Source: Rhizobium sp. BK650 (lineage in GTDB: Bacteria > Pseudomonadota > Alphaproteobacteria > Rhizobiales > Rhizobiaceae). From it: a stretch of 64,000 nt of DNA. Below the pieces are notes generated by a model that saw only the letters and a program-made list of their open reading frames with translations, ran no database searches and was not told the DNA's origin. How positions within the stretch are numbered: position 1 is the first letter of the stretch; each line of letters begins with the position of its first letter. The DNA is taken from NCBI RefSeq assembly GCF_014195325.1, contig NZ_JACIBK010000007.1:124001-188000 (forward strand), written 5' to 3'. Position numbers and translations under genes: made by a program. Below, piece after piece: positions 34,593-43,645 of the stretch.

Positions 34593-37112
34593 ATGCACCA
34601 TTTTTCCCGCTTGAAAACACTTCTGATCTGGCTGGCCGCGATTGCCGCTATCGTCGTCGCTGCGCCCAATCTTCTGAGCCCGGCACAGCTTTCCTCCCTG
34701 CCAGGCTGGCTCCGCTACGACCGCATCACCCTCGGTCTCGATCTGCAGGGTGGCTCGCATATCGTACTGCGCCTCGAACGTTCCGATATTGTCAAGGACC
34801 GGCTCGAGGCAACGGTTGCCAGCGTCCGGGACAAGCTCCGAGGTGCCGGCATCCGTTATACGGGTCTGACCGGCAATGGGCAGACGGTCATGGTTAAGGT
34901 TTCCGACGCGGCTCAGCTCCCGGCCGCAGCCGATCTTTTGAAACCGCTGACATCGGCAAATGTCTCGCTCCAGCAGAGCGATGACGGCCTATTGACGTTG
35001 CAGATATCCGACAAGGCGATCGGTGCCGATACGGTTGCTGCACAGACCCGCTCGCTGGATGTGGTTGCCCGCCGTATTGCCGGTTTTGGCAGGGAGAACT
35101 TCACCGTTCGTCCCGACGGGAACGACCGTATCGTCGTTCAGGTGTTGGGGGCCGTCGACGCCGAGCGATTGAAAAACCTGCTGAATGAGCCGGCCGCACT
35201 TTCCTTCCACCTGATCGATGAAAGCATGACCGGCCAGCAGGCGCTTGCCGGCCGCTGGCCTGCGACGTCGCAGGTGCTCTATTCGCTGGACGATCCGCCG
35301 GTCCCTTATCTGGTCGATCGCACGGTGATTGCTACAGGTGGGGATTTTGCCGAGGTCGATACGAAGACCGATCCGCAGACTCAAGACAGCGCGATCGTCT
35401 ACCGGTTGAATGCCGAGGCAACGAAACGCCTGGCACAGGTGACCGCGGCCAATATCGGAAAACACCTTGCCATCGTCTTCGACGATCAGGTCATGGCAAA
35501 CCCGGTCATCGAAGCGCCGATCACGGATGGAAGCGGTAAGATATCGGCGAACTTCTCCGAGGAGGGCGTTCAAGATCTGGCCGTGATGCTGCGAGCCGGC
35601 GCGCTGCCGGCGACACTGACATCAGTGGAAGAACGGACCATTAGTCCGGTCTTCGGCTCCGAATCGGTTTTTTCCGGTCTTATTGCCGGCATTGTCGCTG
35701 TCGTGCTGGTCGCGGCGCTGATGATCGCGCTCTACCGCATGCTGGGCATCATCGCCGTCGTGTCGCTCGCCTTCAATCTGATGCTGATCGTCGCAGTTCT
35801 CAGCGTTGCCGGCGCGATACTGACGCTTCCAGGCATTGCTGGTCTCGTCCTGATCGTCGGCATGGCGGTGGATTCCAACGTGCTGATCTATGAGCGCATC
35901 CGCGAAGAGGAGAGGGTGCCGCATACGACCTTCGCTCAGGCTGTAGAGCGCGGCTTTTCACGCGCCTTCGCCACCATTGTCGATGCCAATGTCACGATCT
36001 TCATTGCCGCTGTCATTCTGTTTTTCGTCGGTAGCGAATCCATCCGCGGCTTTGCCGTGACGCTGGCCGTCGGCATTCTGACGACGATCCTGACTGCCTT
36101 CACGCTGACGCGCAGCTTCGTCGCCACCTGGCTGGCAAAGCGCCATCCGCGCCACCTGCCTAAAAGCGCGTTCACCAGTCTGTTCGAACATGCCAATATC
36201 CGGTTCATGGGCATTCGCCGTTATGTCTTCACGGTATCGGCCGTGCTTTCCATTGCCGCCATGCTCGCCTTCGCAACGGTGGGGCTGCAACTCGGCATCG
36301 ACTTCACCGGCGGTTCGGTGATTGAGGTCAAGGCGAAGCAGGGCAATGCCGACATTGCCGGTCTCAGCGCCCGCCTGAACGAATTGAATCTTGGAACGGT
36401 GCGCGTCGAGCGCATCGGCGATGCCGCCAACGCCCTTATCCGCGTCGGCTCGCAGGATGGCGGCGAAAATGCCGAGCAATCGGTAGCGACGTTCATTCGC
36501 GGCGAACTGGCCGAAGATTACGATTTCCTCCGCGTGGAAGTTGTCGGCCCAGCTGTCTCTGGCGAGCTGACGATGCTGGCAACGATCGGCATCCTGGCCT
36601 CGCTGTTTGCCATCCTTGTCTATATCTGGATCCGCTTCGAATGGCAGTTTGCGGTCGGGGCGATTGTCGCGACACTGCACGACGTCATTATCATGCTCGG
36701 CCTCCTCGTACTGATGGGCATGGAATTCAATCTGACAAGCGTCGCAGCTCTTCTGACCGTCGTCGGATATTCTCTGAACGACACAGTCGTCGTCTATGAT
36801 CGAATGCGTGAGAACCTGAAGCGCTACAGGAAGATGCCGCTGCCGATCCTGATCGATGCCGCGATCAACCAGACGCTTTCACGCACCATTCTGACGGCCG
36901 CCACGACACTGCTCGCGCTGCTTGCGCTTTACATCTTCGGCGGCGCCGTCATCCGCTCCTTCACATTCACCATGCTCTTCGGCGTTGCGCTCGGAACATT
37001 CTCCTCCATCTATATAGCAGCGCCTGTTCTCATCATCTTCCGGCTTCGTCGGAATACGAACGATGAGAACGAGGGCGATATCAGCATGAAATCCGGCAAG
37101 CCGGCGGTATAG
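34593..37112 (+). CDS. secDF: Fused protein translocase SecDF
   Basis: 839 residues: SecD (about 1-510) joined to SecF (about 520-839), each with six membrane helices. GLDLQGGSH at 48-55 is the SecD signature, GLVLIVGMAVDSNVLIYERI the D4 helix, and LQLGIDFTGGSVIEV opens SecF. Uses the proton gradient to pull secreted proteins outward after SecA. Separate genes are usual in enterics; fusion is normal in many alphaproteobacteria. Directly after yajC. Confidence 0.96.
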   Translation: MHHFSRLKTLLIWLAAIAAIVVAAPNLLSPAQLSSLPGWLRYDRITLGLDLQGGSHIVLRLERSDIVKDRLEATVASVRDKLRGAGIRYTGLTGNGQTVMVKVSDAAQLPAAADLLKPLTSANVSLQQSDDGLLTLQISDKAIGADTVAAQTRSLDVVARRIAGFGRENFTVRPDGNDRIVVQVLGAVDAERLKNLLNEPAALSFHLIDESMTGQQALAGRWPATSQVLYSLDDPPVPYLVDRTVIATGGDFAEVDTKTDPQTQDSAIVYRLNAEATKRLAQVTAANIGKHLAIVFDDQVMANPVIEAPITDGSGKISANFSEEGVQDLAVMLRAGALPATLTSVEERTISPVFGSESVFSGLIAGIVAVVLVAALMIALYRMLGIIAVVSLAFNLMLIVAVLSVAGAILTLPGIAGLVLIVGMAVDSNVLIYERIREEERVPHTTFAQAVERGFSRAFATIVDANVTIFIAAVILFFVGSESIRGFAVTLAVGILTTILTAFTLTRSFVATWLAKRHPRHLPKSAFTSLFEHANIRFMGIRRYVFTVSAVLSIAAMLAFATVGLQLGIDFTGGSVIEVKAKQGNADIAGLSARLNELNLGTVRVERIGDAANALIRVGSQDGGENAEQSVATFIRGELAEDYDFLRVEVVGPAVSGELTMLATIGILASLFAILVYIWIRFEWQFAVGAIVATLHDVIIMLGLLVLMGMEFNLTSVAALLTVVGYSLNDTVVVYDRMRENLKRYRKMPLPILIDAAINQTLSRTILTAATTLLALLALYIFGGAVIRSFTFTMLFGVALGTFSSIYIAAPVLIIFRLRRNTNDENEGDISMKSGKPAV

Positions 37113-37116
37113 ATAT

Positions 37117-37503
37117 ATGGCAAAAGGCATTGAAATCCGCGACGCCCATTTCCCGGGCCGCGCTCCGATCGACACCTATGGCAATGGCGGCTTTCGCTTT
37201 GCGGATATGTCGCATCGAGGCTCTATCCTGTGCCTGCCCTCCGGCATTCACAGTTGGGACATGGACGCGACGAAATTGCTGTCGGTTGAAAGTTTCCGAC
37301 GTGTGCTTGATGAAGCCACTGAAATCGAAGTGCTGCTCGTCGGCACCGGCACGGAGCTTCGCCGCTTGCCCCCAGAATTGCGCGCTGCTTTGAAAGCGCG
37401 CGGTATCTCTTCCGATCCGATGAGCACCGGTGCTGCCGTGCGCACGTTCAACATCATGCTCTCTGAACAGCGCGCCGTCGCAGCCGCCCTGATCGCGGTC
37501 TGA
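37117..37503 (+). CDS. Mth938-like (DUF498) protein
   Basis: 128 residues. The pattern VLLVGTGTELRRLPPELRAAL then MSTGAAVRTFNIMLSEQRAVAAALI is the Mth938/NDUFAF3-like fold. The human relative NDUFAF3 helps complex I assembly. Starts four bases after secDF and lies two bases before a squalene-synthase-like gene of NDUFAF6 type, so both may serve complex I, although that is an inference. Confidence 0.88.
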   Translation: MAKGIEIRDAHFPGRAPIDTYGNGGFRFADMSHRGSILCLPSGIHSWDMDATKLLSVESFRRVLDEATEIEVLLVGTGTELRRLPPELRAALKARGISSDPMSTGAAVRTFNIMLSEQRAVAAALIAV

Positions 37504-37505
37504 AG

Positions 37506-38354
37506 ATGACCGATGCAAAGACGAACCAGGACATCAGCCTGGCGATGCTGCGAGACACTGATCGCGACCGCTATCTTGCGTGCCTGTTGTCGCCGGAGGA
37601 CAAACGCGGCGCGCTTGCCGCACTGTATGCCTTCAATGCCGAGATCGCGCGCATCCGCGATCTCGTGCACGAGCCGCTGCCAGGCGAAATCCGCATGCAG
37701 TACTGGCGCGACCTTCTGGAGGGCAATGCGCATGGCTCGACCGAGGCCAACCCGCTCGCGGCAGCCCTTCTTTCGGCCGTCGAGATTTACCGGCTTCCGC
37801 GCCAGACGCTCGTCAACATGATCGAGGCGCGGATCTTCGATCTCTATGACGATCCGATGGAAAGCCGCACGTCGTTGGAAGGTTATGCGGGCGAAACAGC
37901 CTCGGCACTCATCCAGCTGGCAGGCCTTATCCTTTCCCCGGAAGAGGCGATGAAATCTGCTACCGTTGCGGGCCACGCCGGCGTAGCGCAGGCCATTTCC
38001 GGTATGCTTCTTCTGATGCCGCTCCATCGACGTCGCGGCCAAGTCTACATCCCGCTCGAAATCCTCTCGGCGACAGGCCTCGATCGGGAAGCCTTCCTGG
38101 CCGGTTCCGATAAGCCGCGTATTTCAGCAGCCATCGAAGCCTTTGCCGGGCTCGGCCGGGATCACCTCGCAAAGGCGAGGGCATCTGCGCTACCTCCATC
38201 GGTGCTGTTTGCCTTCCTCCCGGTTACGCTTGCGGAACCGGTGCTAGTGAAGGCGCAGAAGCGCGGTGCAGCCGCTCTTGAGGCATCGCTGCAGGAGCCG
38301 CAATGGCGCCGTCAGATGCGTATGGCATTTGCCGGCATCCGCAAGAAAATCTGA
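37506..38354 (+). CDS. Squalene/phytoene-synthase-like protein (NDUFAF6 type)
   Basis: 282 residues. All-helical trans-prenyltransferase fold, with LAALYAFNAEIARIRDLVHEP and MQYWRDLLEG near the N-terminus. The Asp-rich DxxxD motifs of true squalene or phytoene synthases are not visible, which fits the NDUFAF6/complex I assembly branch. Coupled to the Mth938-like gene. No other carotenoid or hopanoid gene is nearby, so a biosynthetic role seems less likely. Confidence 0.82.
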   Translation: MTDAKTNQDISLAMLRDTDRDRYLACLLSPEDKRGALAALYAFNAEIARIRDLVHEPLPGEIRMQYWRDLLEGNAHGSTEANPLAAALLSAVEIYRLPRQTLVNMIEARIFDLYDDPMESRTSLEGYAGETASALIQLAGLILSPEEAMKSATVAGHAGVAQAISGMLLLMPLHRRRGQVYIPLEILSATGLDREAFLAGSDKPRISAAIEAFAGLGRDHLAKARASALPPSVLFAFLPVTLAEPVLVKAQKRGAAALEASLQEPQWRRQMRMAFAGIRKKI

Positions 38355-38423
38355 CAACAGTCAAACTCGCGCAAGCCTCGCGCGTTATGTCAGGCATGAT
38401 CTCATTTTAAACGGAGAATCCGC

Positions 38424-38891
38424 GTGGGCATTATCGTCTGGTGCGTTCTTTTCGCCATCGTCATCTTCTTCGCTTTCGTGGCGACGCGCATGGCTGCCCA
38501 GAACAAGGAAGATGGCCTGCACGACACGGGCCTTGCCATTATCGAGTTCGGCCGCGCATTTCCCAATGAAGCAATCCGCCAGCTTCAGGCGACCGTTGAC
38601 GGCCAGGCTGTCTTCGTGCGTCTGCACGACAACAAGGCAGGCTTCATGCGCAACATGTCGCGCCACTTCTCCTGCCATCTGATCGAGCCGGGAACGGTAC
38701 GGGTTGCTGCTTCTGAAACGGGCAGGGGACTGAGTATCGATTTCGTCAACGCGCCCCATCACAATGGCACTTACGAGTTTGCTTCTGCGAAGGAAGCGTC
38801 CGAAGTGTCGCTGTGGCTGCTCGGCAACTATATTGCCGAGCCGGATAAGCAATTGCCTGCGCCGGACACCTCCGCTGCGAAGGGCCATTGA
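38424..38891 (+). CDS. Conserved membrane-anchored hypothetical protein
   Basis: 155 residues from GTG 38424 with CGGAGAA upstream. One N-terminal membrane helix (IIVWCVLFAIVIFFAFVAT), then a soluble domain with AFPNEAIRQLQAT and GLSIDFVNAPHHNGTYEF. I recognise no domain. It follows the NDUFAF6-like gene on the same strand and converges with trmFO two bases away. Confidence 0.75.
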   Translation: MGIIVWCVLFAIVIFFAFVATRMAAQNKEDGLHDTGLAIIEFGRAFPNEAIRQLQATVDGQAVFVRLHDNKAGFMRNMSRHFSCHLIEPGTVRVAASETGRGLSIDFVNAPHHNGTYEFASAKEASEVSLWLLGNYIAEPDKQLPAPDTSAAKGH

Positions 38892-38893
38892 TC

Positions 38894-40327
38894 TCAGGCA
38901 CTTGCGGCGAAGGCGACTTCCTGACCCAGCCACGCGCCGCAATCTGCAAGCGCCCGCTTGGCAATCAGCTGCCGCTTCATGATCGTCTTGTCCTTGCCGC
39001 GGAAGCGCTTGACGCCTTCTGGCCTGACGATCGAACCCGGCTGCAATTCCGGAAACAGGCCGAAATTGATGTTCATCGGCTGGAACGAGCGCTTGCCTGG
39101 TTCCTCGTCGGTGACGAGATGGCCGCCGGTGATGTGGCCGAGCAGCGAGCCGAGCGCCGTCGTTGCGGGCGGAAGTGAAATCGTCTCGCCCTTGCGCTCA
39201 GCGGCAGCAAAACGACCGGCCAGCAAACCCACGCTTGCGCTTTCCACATAACCTTCGCAGCCGGTGATCTGACCGGCAAAGCGCAGGCCCGGTCGCGACT
39301 TCAGCATCAGGGATGGATCGAGCAGGGTAGGCGAATTTATATAGGTGTTGCGGTGCAGGCCGCCGAGCCGGGCAAATTCGGCATTCTCCAGACCTGGGAT
39401 CAAGCGGAAGATCTCCGCTTGCGCTCCATATTTCAACTTCGTTTGAAAACCGACCATGTTGTAGAGCGTGCCGAGTGCATTGTCCTGGCGGAGTTGCACG
39501 ACGGCGTAGGCCTTCACGGCAGGGTTATGCGCGTTCGTGAGGCCCATCGGCTTCATCGGCCCGTGGCGCAGCGTTTCGCGCCCACGCTCGGCCATGACTT
39601 CGATCGGCAGGCAGCCGTCGAAATAGGGCGTGCCTTCCCATTCCTTGAAGCCGACCGTATCGCCGGCGATCAACGCATCGACGAAACGATTGTACTGCTC
39701 TTCGGTCATCGGGCAGTTGATATAGTCTTTGCCCGTGCCGCCGGGACCGACCTTGTCGTAGCGCGACTGATACCAGCAGACATTCATGTCGATGCTGTCG
39801 CGATAGACGATCGGGGCAATGGCATCGAAGAAGGCGAGGGAATCTTCACCGGTTTCGGCCTGGATGGCGCTCGCCAGCGACGGCGCGGTCAGCGGTCCGG
39901 TGGCGATGATCGCCTGATCCCATTCTTTCGGCGGCAGGCCGGAAATCTCCTCACGGACGACCGTGATCAGCGGATGGTCGTGGATAGCTTTCGTCACTGC
40001 GTCGGAGAAACCATCGCGGTCAACGGCAAGGGCGCCGCCGGCAGGGACCTGATGCTTGTCGGCGGACGCCATGATCAACGAGCCTGCCATACGCATTTCC
40101 GCATGGATCACACCGACGGCATTGCTGGTCGCGTCGTCGGAACGGAAGGAGTTGGAGCAAACGAGCTCGGCAAGTCCGTCTGTCTTGTGCGCATCCGTGC
40201 CGCGTACGCCGCGCATTTCATGCAGGATGACGGGCACGCCGGCATTGGCGATCTGCCATGCGGCTTCCGAGCCGGCAAGTCCGCCGCCAATGACGTGAAT
40301 AGGAAAATAGGAAGAACTCTGGGTCAT
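38894..40327 (-). CDS. trmFO: Methylenetetrahydrofolate-tRNA uracil-54 methyltransferase
   Basis: 477 residues from ATG 40327. FAD- and folate-dependent enzyme making m5U54 in tRNA. FAD-binding HVIGGGLAGSEAAW at residues 11-24; the catalytic Cys is in LVCSNSFRSDD (C57); the later Cys-containing ITGCEGYVESA is also conserved. The frame extends upstream, but that extension has no such features. Confidence 0.95.
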   Translation of the reverse strand: MTQSSSYFPIHVIGGGLAGSEAAWQIANAGVPVILHEMRGVRGTDAHKTDGLAELVCSNSFRSDDATSNAVGVIHAEMRMAGSLIMASADKHQVPAGGALAVDRDGFSDAVTKAIHDHPLITVVREEISGLPPKEWDQAIIATGPLTAPSLASAIQAETGEDSLAFFDAIAPIVYRDSIDMNVCWYQSRYDKVGPGGTGKDYINCPMTEEQYNRFVDALIAGDTVGFKEWEGTPYFDGCLPIEVMAERGRETLRHGPMKPMGLTNAHNPAVKAYAVVQLRQDNALGTLYNMVGFQTKLKYGAQAEIFRLIPGLENAEFARLGGLHRNTYINSPTLLDPSLMLKSRPGLRFAGQITGCEGYVESASVGLLAGRFAAAERKGETISLPPATTALGSLLGHITGGHLVTDEEPGKRSFQPMNINFGLFPELQPGSIVRPEGVKRFRGKDKTIMKRQLIAKRALADCGAWLGQEVAFAASA

Positions 40328-40403
40328 TGGCGGCTGATACCATGCCGGGGAATACGATCCAACCGCATAATCAGAAACGGTGCCTGCCGACGCCGCAATG
40401 TGA

Positions 40404-40736
40404 TCAGCTCTGTTCGCGTGTTCCCGGGGACGCTTCGCGCTGATCCGCATCTTCCAGATCGGCGTCAACGACATAGGAATCGCTGTGTTCTCGCGCCGCC
40501 TCGCGCTGTGCTGCAAGATTCGGAAGATCGTCCGGAGCCGTCTCTTCCGAATGTTCGTTGAAGGTGTCGATCTCACCTTTTGTAGTTGGAGCTCCGTTGC
40601 GCCTTGCGTTCAAACCTCGGGCGGCTTCCAGACCTCGGGCGGCTTCATCCGCTATTTCGCGCCGACGCGCATCCGCAATCGGGCTGTCTTCCGCCCGTGC
40701 ATCGTCAGTTGCGCTTTCGAAAACAGTTTTGACCAT
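40404..40736 (-). CDS. Acidic hypothetical protein of 110 aa
   Basis: ATG 40736 has GGAGGTGA upstream. The product is highly charged and likely disordered: FESATDDARAEDSP, repeated AARGLEAARGLNARRNG, and a Glu/Asp-rich end. Four bases after the membrane micro-protein gene at 40741, so the two form an operon. It resembles small rhizobial general-stress proteins in composition only; function unknown. Confidence 0.65.
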   Translation of the reverse strand: MVKTVFESATDDARAEDSPIADARRREIADEAARGLEAARGLNARRNGAPTTKGEIDTFNEHSEETAPDDLPNLAAQREAAREHSDSYVVDADLEDADQREASPGTREQS

Positions 40737-40740
40737 GATG

Positions 40741-40980
40741 TCACCTCCAGAAACGGTTCGTCTCGACAGATTGGCGGCCGAGCAGATAGCCGATGCTGAA
40801 AGCGAGCATGCCGATGCCGACAACGAGGGAGCTTGCCGTATGGGGATGATCGGCAGCACCCGTCGCAACGGCCTGCACCTCGCGTTTGACCGCAGAGGCG
40901 GTATTCGACGCAGCCTTCCGGATGCCTTCGGGCCCATTGGAGGGACGACCGGTAAAACCGGCATTGAGTTCGTTAGCCAT
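40741..40980 (-). CDS. Small membrane protein of 79 aa
   Basis: ATG at 40980 with AGGAG upstream. Residues ~1-45 are soluble and helical (IRKAASNTASAVKREVQAVA), ~50-68 one membrane helix (LVVGIGMLAFSIGYLLG), then a short basic tail. This is the layout of membrane-tethered YqjD/ElaB-type or DUF883-like proteins, though the match is weak. First gene of a two-gene unit. Confidence 0.65.
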   Translation of the reverse strand: MANELNAGFTGRPSNGPEGIRKAASNTASAVKREVQAVATGAADHPHTASSLVVGIGMLAFSIGYLLGRQSVETNRFWR

Positions 40981-41060
40981 GCTGGTCTCCTTTCGTGAAG
41001 GAGAACTGCCGGAAGGCGGTAGGGTTCCGATGAGGACGCAAGCAAAGCTTAAAAACGAAA

Positions 41061-41080
41061 ACGGCGCCCGATGGCGCCGT
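41061..41080 (-). terminator. Terminator after the first DUF1127 gene
   Basis: ACGGCGCC and GGCGCCGT with a four-base loop; on the minus strand TTTTCGTTTTT follows. Confidence 0.85.
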
Positions 41081-41105
41081 CCTGGAATTTTTTTCGCTCG
41101 CTATA

Positions 41106-41249
41106 TTAGCGGAACGAGCGGGATGCGATGTTGCGGATGTCGTAACGGCTGACGCCGATATCGGCGAGCGTCTGATTCGACAGGCTGCCGAGTTCGGTGA
41201 GCGTGCGGCGGTAGCTAATCCAGCTCTTTGCAATGCGGATCGGGTTCAT
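41106..41249 (-). CDS. DUF1127 micro-protein (47 aa)
   Basis: Starts MNPIRIAKSWISYRRTLTEL and continues GSLSNQTLADIGVSRYDIRN to the end SFR. The arginine-rich YRRTLTEL and LADIGVSR are the DUF1127 signature. Such proteins are linked to phosphate, carbon or stress responses and small-RNA regulation in alphaproteobacteria. A paralogue follows at 41543-41689. It has its own terminator. Confidence 0.9.
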   Translation of the reverse strand: MNPIRIAKSWISYRRTLTELGSLSNQTLADIGVSRYDIRNIASRSFR

Positions 41250-41469
41250 GGTCTCTTCCTCAGATATCTTGTGCAGGCGGCAGGATCGCCGTCTCTGCGA
41301 TTGATATGTATATAATTGAGGAGCCTCGGATTGTGCAGTGCAAATAAAAGGCGTCTGCTATGCAAATGTGCAATCTGATGCCTGAGAATTAGGCGGCGCG
41401 CGATTTTTAAGCGGGCCAACCATTAACGCTTTCGCAACCTTTGCGGCAGTCTGCCGCCGCGGCAAAAAG

Positions 41470-41501
41470 AAAACGCCCGCTGCAAGGGCAGCAGGCGTTT
41501 T
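41470..41501 (-). terminator. Terminator after the second DUF1127 gene
   Basis: AAAACGCCCGCTGC and GCAGCAGGCGTTTT pair with a short loop. The T-run follows on either strand, so it may work both ways. Confidence 0.85.
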
Positions 41502-41542
41502 GGGAAGGCAATCTGCTTGGGAGGAGCAGCGATTACCTGGAC

Positions 41543-41689
41543 TTAGCGAGCGGCAGCTTCGCGAGCAACGCGATGAATGTCCGAGCGATCAATGCCCAGG
41601 TCATGCAATTCGCGGTTGGTCATACGGCCGAGTTCAGTAACGGTCTGACGATACTTGCGCCAGTTATTGAAAGAGCGAGTGAAGTTCAT
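41543..41689 (-). CDS. DUF1127 micro-protein (48 aa)
   Basis: Begins MNFTRSFNNWRKYRQTVTEL, then GRMTNRELHDLGIDRSDIHR; the DUF1127 motif is RKYRQTVTEL with LGIDRSDI. A longer upstream frame exists but ATG 41689 fits the family. AT 5' of the gene on the same strand, about 420 bases away, is the small RNA at 42113-42232. Confidence 0.9.
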   Translation of the reverse strand: MNFTRSFNNWRKYRQTVTELGRMTNRELHDLGIDRSDIHRVAREAAAR

Positions 41690-42112
41690 GTTAGTCCCCT
41701 TTCTTAGGGTTTGATCCTGCCAGCAGCCAACCTTTCGGCGCTGACTTCTATTTGATGACTGGAATATATGTTGCGGCGCGAAAAACGAACAGAGCCAAGA
41801 TTTCAAGTCACCTATGCATGATTCGCAAAGCTCTGGCCTGTATTTGCACCTTTCAGCCATTTTCTGGTCAATGAATAGGCAGAATGATTTTTCGCAGCCT
41901 CGTCGTTTGATAGATGGATCTTTGGCCGACCGCCACGCTCGCGTTCGGCCTTTTCTTCAATAAGCGCCTTTCCTAGCGCGCATCGACGAACGATAGCTCG
42001 CGCAGGCTCCAAAGTTGTACTGCGGCACCATGATGCGGCTTAACAATTGTTTCACCTTCATGTCCGCGAAAGCCCCGAAAGGCAGGGTGCTAAACGTTTA
42101 ACCGTCCATTAA
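41690..42112. other. Intergenic region between DUF1127 and the small RNA
   Basis: 420 bases with no supported gene. A minus frame 41812-42012 is open, but no ribosome site or known motif supports it. The promoter of the DUF1127 gene should be here. Confidence 0.35.
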
Positions 42113-42232
42113 GCAAAACGCCCACCGGGGGAGGATCCGGTGGGCGTCATGATGGTGACTGGCAACTGGGAGGAGGAGTGTTGCCAGTCTATCGCAGGGC
42201 GCTGGGAGGAGGAGTGCGCTTCTGCGAATCTC
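42113..42232 (-). ncRNA. Small RNA with three anti-Shine-Dalgarno hairpin loops (alpha-r14/cuckoo type)
   Basis: On the minus strand three hairpins follow each other. Hairpin 1 (42199-42219): GCGC stem, loop ACTCCTCCTCCCA. Hairpin 2 (42158-42188): perfect ACTGGCAAC/GTTGCCAGT stem, the same loop. Hairpin 3 (42119-42146): CGCCCACCGG/CCGGTGGGCG stem, loop ATCCTCCC, then TTTT, a terminator. CCUCCUCCC loops that pair with ribosome binding sites define the alpha-r14 (NfeR) and CcsR-type RNAs, repressors of many mRNAs. The predicted length of ~120 nt fits that family. The 5' end is estimated from the -10-like box. Confidence 0.78.
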
Positions 42233-42238
42233 GTCACG

Positions 42239-42244
42239 GATATA
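42239..42244 (-). promoter_or_regulatory. Putative -10 box of the small RNA
   Basis: TATATC on the minus strand, about seven bases before the expected first base. Seventeen bases further up, a good TTGACA is not seen, so an alternative sigma factor or weak box is possible. Confidence 0.35.
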
Positions 42245-42541
42245 TCATCCGCGGGCATCCGGAAAACCGCCCGGGACGCCATCCCCGTGCTTCGATATGC
42301 AGGTAAATAGTATGACTTTTGATTGTTTTGCAGTGCAATATAATCATGAGGGCTATGCGATTCATGCATGCCTAACCTGCAATGATCATATATTAGCAAT
42401 GGCGCGGTTAGCGTTTGGTTAATGGCTGGTCCAATTTAGACCGGTGAGGAATCTGCATATTTCAAAAGCCGGCGTTTCCGATCGCCAATCATGCGCTATA
42501 AATGCGTGAGCCGAAGACGGTGGATCGTTGCGGGGTTGGGC
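42245..42541. other. Intergenic region between the small RNA and the DUF2157 gene
   Basis: About 300 bases with divergent promoters expected for the small RNA and for the gene at 42542. Middle part AT-rich. No gene or other motif seen. Confidence 0.35.
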
Positions 42542-43645
42542 ATGTATCGCGGCAGGTTGGAGCGGGACCTCTTGTTCTGGGTGGAGAAAGGGCTTCTGCA
42601 GGAAAACACGGCGGAGACGCTGCTGGCCGAATATGATGCGCGTCCTGCAAGTTTCAGCCTCGGGCGCGTGCTGATGGGGCTATCAGCCGTGCTGCTCGGC
42701 GCTGCCGTCTTGCTGCTTGTCGCTTCAAACTGGGAGTACATTCCACGCCTTGTCCGCGTCGCCCTTATGCTGGCGCTGATCTGGTCAGTCCATGTCGGTG
42801 CTGCACTTCTTCTTATGCGCGGTGCGCTCGCCACTGCCAACGGTCTGCTCATTATCGGTACGTTGAGCTTCGGCGGCGCCATTTCCCTTATCGGCCAAAT
42901 GTATCATCTTTCGGGCGACGAACAGACGGTCATGTATCTCTGGTTTGCCGTGGCGACCGTTTCAGCGATCCTGTTCCGCTCGGCTGCGGTGACGGTTGTC
43001 GCCGGCTTCCTCTCATGGGCCTCCTTTGCAGTCTATCTCCAGAATTACGATACGCGCTGGTATGGTTTTGGCCCCTATGCGCCGCTGGTGATGGCCGCCG
43101 TCGTGATCGGGCTTGTACGCTATACCGGCGCCGACAGGGCGCGCCATCTCGCTTATCTGCTGGTAGTCGGCTGGCTCGCCTGGCTTTATGTGGCGACTGA
43201 CGAGGTTTCCGTTGCGATCACTTTCGCGGCTCTCGGCATGATGGCCTTCCTGCTGACCGCCTTGCCCCTCCGCCCGATTTCAACACTGGTGCGAACGGCG
43301 GGTGCTGCGCCGGCGTTCTATAGCTTTCTTGTCGCCATCATGGGATTGTTACTGCTGCATGCTGAAATGGACGAGGGCGGTCGTATGGTCGTGATCGGTC
43401 TGCTGACGCTTGCTGCCGCTGTGGTGGCGATCGTCGTGCATGGCCGAAACAATGGGGCGGTCCGCTACCTGGCATACGGCGCCTTTGCCGGCGAGATGCT
43501 CTATCTGGCCTCAGTGACGGTCGGCACGATCCTTGGCACGTCCAGCCTCTTCCTATGCTCGGGCCTTGTGGTCGCGGCCGTCGCCTGGGTCGTCATACGC
43601 CTTGAAAAACGCTTTGCAGCGGGCCGCGTGGAGGAACGCGCATGA
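42542..43645 (+). CDS. DUF2157 polytopic membrane protein
   Basis: 367 residues from ATG 42542. The cytoplasmic N-terminus LERDLLFWVEKGLLQENTAETLLAEY is the DUF2157 pattern, followed by ten or more hydrophobic helices, such as LMGLSAVLLGAAVLLLVAS. Its stop overlaps the next gene by four bases, and the GDYXXLXY partner is the usual neighbour of this family. Function unknown. Confidence 0.87.
   Translation: MYRGRLERDLLFWVEKGLLQENTAETLLAEYDARPASFSLGRVLMGLSAVLLGAAVLLLVASNWEYIPRLVRVALMLALIWSVHVGAALLLMRGALATANGLLIIGTLSFGGAISLIGQMYHLSGDEQTVMYLWFAVATVSAILFRSAAVTVVAGFLSWASFAVYLQNYDTRWYGFGPYAPLVMAAVVIGLVRYTGADRARHLAYLLVVGWLAWLYVATDEVSVAITFAALGMMAFLLTALPLRPISTLVRTAGAAPAFYSFLVAIMGLLLLHAEMDEGGRMVVIGLLTLAAAVVAIVVHGRNNGAVRYLAYGAFAGEMLYLASVTVGTILGTSSLFLCSGLVVAAVAWVVIRLEKRFAAGRVEERA

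Noticed and set aside
38894..40561. 402-codon plus-strand frame 39353-40561
   Set aside because: Opposite trmFO, whose FAD motif and catalytic Cys are clear.
41812..42012. 66-codon minus frame between DUF1127 and the small RNA
   Set aside because: Its GGRPKIHLS segment looks protein-like, but no start signal or homologue is evident.
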